From assembly GCA_003574685.1 (NCBI GenBank), contig QOCQ01000002.1:124001-188000 (forward strand): a DNA stretch of 64,000 bases. Reading direction: 5' to 3'. Shown here piece by piece: positions 58,847-64,000 of this stretch. How positions within the stretch are numbered: position 1 is the first letter of the stretch; the number at the start of each line of letters is the position of its first letter. Under the pieces are notes generated by a model. The model worked only from the letters and a program-made list of their open reading frames with translations, was not told the origin of the DNA and ran no database searches. This DNA is from Rhodospirillaceae bacterium SYSU D60007 (GTDB taxonomy: Bacteria; Pseudomonadota; Alphaproteobacteria; Reyranellales; Reyranellaceae). The position numbers and the translations under genes were made by a program.

Positions 58847-59209
58847 CGTGTGTTCGCATGCCCGGAGCGCTCGGGATGGTGGTGCGCCATGCTGCTCCGG
58901 AAGCCGATCCCCGACCGAAGCCAAGAAAATCTTTCGAAGCCATAAAAAGAAAAAATGCGCGACCTCGGCCGGACTGGGTGCACTGTCAAGGAGGCGCAAC
59001 CGTGAGGGGAGTTGGGCCATGCCGGCCCGGCAGACGCCAGCGGCAAGCAGCGCGGCCGGCGTCGGCTGGGAGCGCACAGCCCGGATTGCGGCCCCTCGTC
59101 CTTGGCTCCCTGACGTGCATCGTCCCGGCCGAACGGGGTCCGCGCGCCAGGGCCCGACTTTCGACTGACGATCCACGTTTCTGAACCCCGCTCGGCGGAG
59201 GAGTTCGAC

Positions 59210-60601
59210 ATGGCAACCTGGACACCCGATCCCAGCTTCTATCCCTCGCCGCGAATGGCGATGAAGGCTGCGCCCGAAACCCTGGCCTATGTCGCGGCCT
59301 TCGACCCCGAGCGCAAGCAGCCCGACGCGATCGCCGTCGTCGACGTTGATCCCGCATCGACGAGCTACAGCCGGATCGTCGGCACGACGGCGATGCCCAA
59401 TGCCGGCGACGAGCTACACCATTTCGGCTGGAACGCCTGCTCGTCGTGCCTGTGCCCGAACGCCCCGCATCCGCATGTCGAACGGCGCTATCTCGTGGTG
59501 CCCGGCCTGCGATCCTCGCGCATCCACATCCTCGATACCAAACCGAACCCGCGGCAGCCGTCCATCGTCAAAGTGATCGAGCCGGCCGAAGTCGCGGAGC
59601 GCGCCGGCTATACGCGGCCGCACACCGTGCATTGCGGACCCGAAGGCATCTATGTCGCCGCGCTCGGCAACCGCGAAGGCAAGGGGCCAGGCGGCATCTT
59701 CCTGATGGACCACGATAGCTTCGACGTGCGCGGCCAATGGGAGATGGATCGCGGCCCGCAGCATTTCGCTTACGATGCCTGGTGGCATCTCGGCCACGAC
59801 ACCATGGTGACCAGCGAGTGGGGCACGCCCGACACCTTCGAGAACGGTCTGATCCCCGAGGTGCTGCTGGGCGCGAAGTACGGGCGGCGGCTGCACTTCT
59901 GGGATCTGCACAGGCGCAAGCACGTGCAGACCATCGATTTCGGTGACAAGTACCAGCTGGTTTTCGAGCTGCGCCCGGCACATGACCCCACCAAGGCGCA
60001 TGGCTTCGTCAACTGCGTCATCAGCCTGGAGAACCTGTCGTCGTCGATCTGGACCTGGTACCGCGATGGCGACAAGTGGGCCGTGAAGAAGATCATCGAG
60101 ATCCCGGCCGAGCCGGCGAACGAGGACCAGCTGCCGCCGGTGCTGAAGGGCTTCAAGGCCTGCCCGCCGCTGGTCACCGACATCGATCTGTCGATGGACG
60201 ACCGCTTTCTGTATGTCGCCTGCTGGGGTACGGGTGACCTGCAGCAATACGACGTCTCCGATCCGTTCAACCCGAAGCTCACCGGAAAGGTGCGCATCGG
60301 CGGCATCGTCTCGCGCGCGGCGCATCCGTCGGGCAGCGGCCCGCTCGATGGCGGCCCACAGATGGTCGAGATCAGCCGCGACGGGCGGCGCATCTACTTC
60401 ACCAACTCGCTCTACGGCGCCATCGACCCGCAGTTCTATCCCGACGGCATCGAGGGCTGGATGGTGAAGCTCGATGCCTCGCCCAATGGCGGCATCGCCT
60501 TCGATCCGAAGTTCTTCGTCAGGTGGCCCAAATCCCACCGCCCGCACCAGGTGCGGCTGGAAGGCGGCGACTGCTCGTCGGACTCCTACTGCTATCCTTG
60601 A
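59210..60601 (+). CDS. Selenium-binding protein SBP56 / methanethiol oxidase homologue
   Basis: The 463-residue protein matches the SBP56 family from end to end: AAPETLAYVAAFDPERKQPD, LHHFGWNACSSCLC with the conserved CxxC that binds selenium or metal, RPHTVHCGPEGIYVAALGN, and WGTPDTFENGLIPEVLLG. GFKACPPLVTDIDLSMDDRFLY and a C-terminal DCSSDSYCYP close it. Bacterial members act as copper-dependent methanethiol oxidases (MtoX), releasing H2S, H2O2 and formaldehyde. No signal peptide is visible here. The next gene, a membrane protein, follows after 38 bases. The link with the selenoprotein elsewhere in the window is suggestive only. Confidence 0.9.
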   Translation: MATWTPDPSFYPSPRMAMKAAPETLAYVAAFDPERKQPDAIAVVDVDPASTSYSRIVGTTAMPNAGDELHHFGWNACSSCLCPNAPHPHVERRYLVVPGLRSSRIHILDTKPNPRQPSIVKVIEPAEVAERAGYTRPHTVHCGPEGIYVAALGNREGKGPGGIFLMDHDSFDVRGQWEMDRGPQHFAYDAWWHLGHDTMVTSEWGTPDTFENGLIPEVLLGAKYGRRLHFWDLHRRKHVQTIDFGDKYQLVFELRPAHDPTKAHGFVNCVISLENLSSSIWTWYRDGDKWAVKKIIEIPAEPANEDQLPPVLKGFKACPPLVTDIDLSMDDRFLYVACWGTGDLQQYDVSDPFNPKLTGKVRIGGIVSRAAHPSGSGPLDGGPQMVEISRDGRRIYFTNSLYGAIDPQFYPDGIEGWMVKLDASPNGGIAFDPKFFVRWPKSHRPHQVRLEGGDCSSDSYCYP

Positions 60602-60639
60602 CTCCGCCTCCCGCTGGCGGGAGAGGGAGGGTCATAGCC

Positions 60640-61260
60640 ATGACCGACACTTGGTCGTGGCTGGCAATCGCCGGGTTTGGGGCGTTCCATGGCGTGAACC
60701 CCGCCATGGGCTGGCTGTTCGCGGTGGGATTGGGCCTGCATCGCGGCCAGCGCCGCGTCGTCTGGCTGGCGCTGTTGCCGATCGCGCTGGGACATGCGCT
60801 GTCGGTGGCGCTGGTGGCCGCCGCCTTCGTCTGGGCCGGCTTGACGGTCGATGCGCGCGCCGTACGCATCGCCGCGGCAATCGTGCTGATCGGCTGGGCG
60901 TTCTGGCACTGGTTCTACCGATCTCGTCACCGCGTGCGCGTCGGCATGACGACAGGGCTTGCCGGTTTGGGTCTGTGGTCCTTTCTCATGGCAACCGCGC
61001 ATGGCGCCGGCCTGATGCTGTGGCCTGCTCTGATGCCGCTCTGCTTCCCGGCCGGCGCGGTGGCGGACAGCGATCCGTTCCTGCCGGCGTTGCTCGGCGT
61101 CGGGCTGCACACGCTGGCGTTGCTGGGGACGACCGCCGTGATCGCGGTCACGGTCTATGAATGGGTCGGGCTCGAGATCCTGAAACGCGCCTGGATCAAC
61201 ATCGATATCCTGTGGACCGCCGCGCTGGTCGCCGCCGGCGCGTGGCTGTTGTTGGCGTGA
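60640..61260 (+). CDS. Membrane protein following the selenium-binding protein gene
   Basis: The 206-residue protein has about six hydrophobic segments (WLAIAGFGAFHGVNPAMGWLFAV; VVWLALLPIALGHALSVALV; further helices near 85, 110, 140 and 190). Conserved histidines, FHGVNPAMG and AHGAGLMLWPAL, suggest a metal-linked role. It follows the SBP56 gene by 38 bases, so the two are probably cotranscribed; I do not recognise the exact family. The ATG at 60640 has a GGAGG site before it. Confidence 0.68.
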   Translation: MTDTWSWLAIAGFGAFHGVNPAMGWLFAVGLGLHRGQRRVVWLALLPIALGHALSVALVAAAFVWAGLTVDARAVRIAAAIVLIGWAFWHWFYRSRHRVRVGMTTGLAGLGLWSFLMATAHGAGLMLWPALMPLCFPAGAVADSDPFLPALLGVGLHTLALLGTTAVIAVTVYEWVGLEILKRAWINIDILWTAALVAAGAWLLLA

Positions 61261-61820
61261 CGAGCCCAAGCGGATGCAGTGTCGCGGAACACCTTCCGTC
61301 ATCCCGAGCGCCAGCGAGAGATCTCCCGCGTGATAAGGCGGGGTTCGCGTTCGACCTGAAGTCGATGCGCCCCGGCGCGAGCAGCAGCCACACCTTCGCC
61401 AGGGCCGGTACCGGCGGTCATCGAATGCGCGCTGCACCCCTGCATGACATTCAAGCTGGTGGTCGAGCCCTGATGCGGAACCCTTCCTCCGCCGCACGAC
61501 GAGCATTTGCATACGGCCTTGCGTAGGCACGCTTCTTTGACCTTCTCCCGCCGGGGGAAGGTTGTTTTGAGCCATATGCGAACCTGATTACCCGGCGCCG
61601 GATGAGGGGCTTCGCGGCGCCGCAGCAAACACGGAACTCAGCGATGGTGGGAACATGGAGCTCACAGACCGTTGGCTTGCCCAAAAAGCCCCTCATCCGC
61701 CCTTCGGGCACCTTCTCCCCGCCTTCGCGGGGAGAAGGCAGAAAGCAGACGATTTCTACAGCGGAGCCAGCCGGGCAATCAGGTATGCGAATGCCCTGCC
61801 CCGCACGAGGGGCGAGGCGA
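61261..61820. other. Gene-free repeat-bearing interval before the acyl-CoA dehydrogenases
   Basis: About 560 bases between convergent genes with no supported coding. It holds fragments of the two main repeat families: a GAGCGCCAGCGAGAGATC half-element near 61302, and a hairpin pair at 61540-61738. Nothing else is recognised. Confidence 0.6.
61540..61738. repeat. Inverted repeat with GGATGAGGGGCTT arms and a 28-base hairpin
   Basis: CCTTCTCCCGCCGGGGGAAGG (61540-61560), GCGCCGGATGAGGGGCTT (61595-61612) and AAGCCCCTCATCCGCCC (61686-61702), followed by a hairpin at 61711-61738 (CCTTCTCCCC-loop-GGGGAGAAGG), make a nested inverted structure. It looks like a diverged member of the 26013/58453 family. 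Confidence 0.65.
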
Positions 61821-63044
61821 TCATTTCTTCCCGAGCTGGCTGAAGGGGACGTCCTTGTCGACGCGGATCTCCTGGGGAAGGCCGAGCACGCGTTCGGCGA
61901 CGATGTTGCGCAGGATCTCGTCGGTGCCGCCGGCAATGCGGAAGCCGGCGCCGCCGATCCATTGCTGCTGAAAGCCGCCGGCGCCGGGCACGTCCTTCGT
62001 CATGATCCCGGCCGGGCCCATCAGCTCCATGCCAAATGCACCAAGATCCTGCATCTTGGGCGCGGCCACGATCTTGGCGATCGAGGATTCCGGCCCCGGC
62101 GTCTGACCCTTGGACAGCGAGGTCAGCGTACGGAACTTGGTGTATTTCAGGCCCTGCGACTGCACGTACCACTCGGCGATCTTGCTGCGCACGCTGGCAT
62201 TGCGGATCGCCGGGCCGTCCTCCAGCTCGGTATCGCGCGCCAGCTCCAGCAGCTCGTCGACGTCCAGCCCGCCGGCCGGCGTGCCCACCGCCAGCCGCTC
62301 ATTCATCAGCGTGGTGAGCGCTACCTTCCAGCCGTCGCCGACCTTGCCCAGCCGCTGGCTGTCGGGCACGCGCACGTTGGTGAAGAACACCTCGTTGAAG
62401 TTGGCGCCGCCGGAGATCTGTTTGATCGGCCGCACCTCGACGCCCGGCGCTTTCATGCTGAGAAAGAACATGGTGAGGCCCTGGTGCTTGGGCACATCAG
62501 GGTCGGTGCGGGTGATGATGATGCCGTAGTCGCTGTAATGCGCGCCCGAGGTCCAGACCTTCTGGCCGTTGATCACCCAGTCATCGCCATCGCGCTCGGC
62601 GCGCGTGCGGATGCCGGCGACGTCGGAGCCGGCCGCCGGCTCGGAGAAGAGCTGGCACCAGATCTCCTCGCCATGCAGCGCCGGTTTGACGTAGCGCTGC
62701 AAGTGGTCGGGCGTGGCGTAGGCCATCATGGTGGGAATGCACATGCCCAGCCCGATGTCGAAAAAGCCCAGCGGCACCAGGTAGTTCGACTCCTCCTGGC
62801 TGTAGATCACCTGCTGGATCGGCGTGCCGCCCAGCCCGCCATATTCTTTCGGCCAGGTGATGCGGGCGTAGCCGGCTTCGGCCTTCTTCGCCTGCCAGGC
62901 TTTGGCGCGCTTCAGCAGCTCCACATCATCGACGCGGGCGCGGATGCTGGTCTTGTCGTCGCTCTTGCGCGCGGCGTTGGCATCGAGCCAGCTCCGCACC
63001 TGCTGACGGAAGGCGGCTTCCTCGGGGGTGTCGTTGAAATCCAT
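61821..63044 (-). CDS. Acyl-CoA dehydrogenase (first of a pair)
   Basis: The 407-residue flavoprotein has the ACAD layout: GLGGTPIQQVIYSQEESNYL, EIWCQLFSEPAAGSDVAGIRT for the FAD-binding SEP-x-AGSD loop, WVINGQKVWTSGAHYSDYG, and VPDSQRLGKVGDGWKVA. The C-terminal GGAGFRIAGGTDEILRNIVAERVLGLP ends the family, and a catalytic glutamate would lie in the last part. Alpha-alpha heterodimeric ACADs often occur as such pairs, acting on steroid, cycloalkane or branched acyl-CoA. The second dehydrogenase is 12 bases upstream on the same strand. Confidence 0.92.
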   Translation of the reverse strand: MDFNDTPEEAAFRQQVRSWLDANAARKSDDKTSIRARVDDVELLKRAKAWQAKKAEAGYARITWPKEYGGLGGTPIQQVIYSQEESNYLVPLGFFDIGLGMCIPTMMAYATPDHLQRYVKPALHGEEIWCQLFSEPAAGSDVAGIRTRAERDGDDWVINGQKVWTSGAHYSDYGIIITRTDPDVPKHQGLTMFFLSMKAPGVEVRPIKQISGGANFNEVFFTNVRVPDSQRLGKVGDGWKVALTTLMNERLAVGTPAGGLDVDELLELARDTELEDGPAIRNASVRSKIAEWYVQSQGLKYTKFRTLTSLSKGQTPGPESSIAKIVAAPKMQDLGAFGMELMGPAGIMTKDVPGAGGFQQQWIGGAGFRIAGGTDEILRNIVAERVLGLPQEIRVDKDVPFSQLGKK

Positions 63045-63056
63045 GATGCTTTCTCC

Positions 63057-64000
63057 TTACGCCGCGTTCTTGCGTTCCAGCCGCGTCACCAGCTTGTCTT
63101 TCCACGCGGTCGGGCCGCCGATGGCCAGCGCCAGCAGCCGCGAGCGGCGATAGTGGAATTGCGTGTCGGCCTCCCAGGTGAAGCCAATGCCGCCATGCGT
63201 CTGGATGTTCTCTTTCGCGGCGAAATCGTAGGCGTCGGTCGCGGCAACGCGGGCCGCCGCTGCAGCGATGGGCAGGTCCGCGCCATTCTCGGCATACATC
63301 ATCGCGCCGTAATAGGCGTTGGAGCGCGCCAGCTCGGTCTTCACATAGACATCCGCCAGCTTGTGCTTGATGGCCTGGTACGAGCCGATGACCCGGCCGA
63401 ACGCCTGGCGCTGCAGCGCATAGTCGCGCCCCATCCACATCGCGGCTTCAGCGCCGCCGATCTGCTCGAAGGCGAACAGCACCGCCGCGCCATCGTAGAG
63501 TTCGTTCAGAAGCTGCCAGCCCTTGCCCTTGCCGCCCAGCAGCTCGGCGGGCGCATTGCTGAAATCGAGCCGGGCGTGCTTGCGCGCGGGATCGACGGTG
63601 GCCACACGGGTGCGGCTCACGCCTTCGGCCGAGAGATCGACCAGCGCCAGCGACAGCGCGCGCTGACCCGAGCCGCCGGTGTTCACCACAACGACCGCAA
63701 CATGCGCCGCCTCTCCGTCCGCCACCGGCAGCTTGCTGCCCGTGAGGCGGCCATCGGTGAGCGCTGCACGCACCGTGCGCGGCGATGGCGGTTGCGGGCC
63801 CTCTGCGGTGGCCAGCGTGCCGATCGCTTCCCCGCGCGCCAGCTTCGGCAGCCAGGCCTTCTTCTGCGCCTCGCTGCCCCAGCGCCGGATCGCCTCGCTG
63901 GCGAGATAGACCGACGAGGAGAACGGCACCGGCGCGCAGGCGCGGCCCAGCTCCTCGGCGATCACGCACAGCTCCAGCGGGCCCAGTCCCAGCCCGCCAT
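63057..64000 (-). CDS. Acyl-CoA dehydrogenase (second of a pair), 5' end outside window
   Basis: The frame continues unbroken to the window edge; GLGLGPLELCVIAEELGRACA at the upstream end shows the true start lies beyond 64000. The visible 300-odd residues have the ACAD middle and C-terminal: PVADGEAAHVAVVVV, AFEQIGGAEAAMWMGRDYALQ, RQAFGRVIGSYQAIKHKLADV and ENIQTHGGIGFTWEADTQFHYRR. It is shorter and more diverged in the active-site helix than its neighbour, which is the usual state of the non-catalytic or helper subunit in two-gene ACADs. Confidence 0.88.
   Translation of the reverse strand, partial: GGLGLGPLELCVIAEELGRACAPVPFSSSVYLASEAIRRWGSEAQKKAWLPKLARGEAIGTLATAEGPQPPSPRTVRAALTDGRLTGSKLPVADGEAAHVAVVVVNTGGSGQRALSLALVDLSAEGVSRTRVATVDPARKHARLDFSNAPAELLGGKGKGWQLLNELYDGAAVLFAFEQIGGAEAAMWMGRDYALQRQAFGRVIGSYQAIKHKLADVYVKTELARSNAYYGAMMYAENGADLPIAAAAARVAATDAYDFAAKENIQTHGGIGFTWEADTQFHYRRSRLLALAIGGPTAWKDKLVTRLERKNAA

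Larger units (their letters stand above)
58299..59209. other. Gene-free repeat-rich interval before the selenium-binding protein gene
   Basis: About 910 bases with no gene I can support. It contains a block of four 22-base tandem units (58319-58410) and an isolated fifth copy (58594-58615). It also holds the CCTTCCCCCGGAGGGGGAAGG-type inverted repeat (58453-58593) and a GAGCGCAGCGAG-type inverted repeat (58771-58846). Open frames in it are short and show no family likeness. The selenium-binding protein promoter probably lies in the last 300 bases, which I could not resolve. Confidence 0.6.

Noticed and set aside
58145-59176. 343-residue minus-strand frame in the gap before the selenium-binding protein gene
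   Set aside because: It crosses several repeats and the CinA-like gene, and its protein is low complexity with no domain.
1-64000. tRNA or rRNA genes
   Set aside because: No T-loop GTTCGAATC-type motif with matching arms was found in the gaps examined by eye; a tRNAscan run would be needed to be certain.

Overview
The window is GC-rich, densely coded chromosomal DNA. It most likely comes from an alphaproteobacterium of the soil or rhizosphere type. Three things point that way: a SAM-II riboswitch in front of metZ (a class almost confined to Alphaproteobacteria), a tartrate dehydratase very like the Bradyrhizobium enzyme, and many CoA-ligase, CaiB, acyl-CoA dehydrogenase, LLM-oxidoreductase and TPP-enzyme genes of a broad catabolic lifestyle. 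I see no rRNA, tRNA, CRISPR array, phage or transposase gene.

Layout. 1-400: start of metZ (minus) behind a SAM-II riboswitch, terminator and promoter. 480-9850: BNR-repeat protein, an unknown glycine-rich protein, methyltransferase, AhpD-like protein, TPP enzyme with a NIPSNAP protein, an RRM RNA-binding protein with its terminator, threonine synthase and YbaK. 9970-17520: secreted DUF1194 protein, hydrolase, class II aldolase, cyclase divergent from an AraC regulator, and a DUF4143 ATPase. 17640-22040: a frameshifted zinc-ribbon gene, then a tight CoA-transferase / acyl-CoA ligase / LLM operon. 22170-26000: hydrolase, ABC exporter, glycosyltransferase.

26156-34089 (minus) is the most striking part. 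It is one compact, eight-gene, mostly overlapping operon. It begins with a UGSC-family protein whose UGA codon 94 is read here as selenocysteine, with a SECIS-like hairpin starting 12 nt downstream. Two paralogous partner proteins of unknown function follow, then a branched-chain-amino-acid-type ABC transporter (LivH, a fused LivM-LivG, LivF) without a binding protein, a TauE/SafE permease, and a D-tartrate dehydratase-like enolase-superfamily enzyme. I read it as an uptake and catabolism module built round an uncharacterised selenoenzyme. A selenium-binding protein (SBP56/methanethiol oxidase) lies elsewhere in the window at 59210.

34230-41900: DMT permease, then an OpgC-like acyltransferase, SGNH hydrolase, family-2 glycosidase and double alpha/beta-hydrolase, suggesting surface-glycan modification. 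41900-46810: hydrolase, LLM oxidoreductase, and a 2-hydroxyacid oxidase plus benzoylformate-decarboxylase-like pair. 47058-53611: ketopantoate-reductase-like protein divergent from a TauD dioxygenase, then a flavin monooxygenase/MFS pair, hydrolase and SDR. 53756-58300: di-haem peroxidase, an AT-richer gene of foreign look, a small lipoprotein / mini-membrane-protein / frameshifted-gene cluster, a DOPA-dioxygenase-like protein and CinA. 59210-64000: selenium-binding protein, membrane protein, and two acyl-CoA dehydrogenases, the last cut by the window end.

Several families of palindromic intergenic repeats (with GAGCGAAGCGAAGGAC, CCTTCCCCCGGAGGGGGAAGG or CGCCACTCCAGTGGCG cores) fill the gaps, mostly between convergent genes. 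All assignments rest on reading the sequence; no database search was run.
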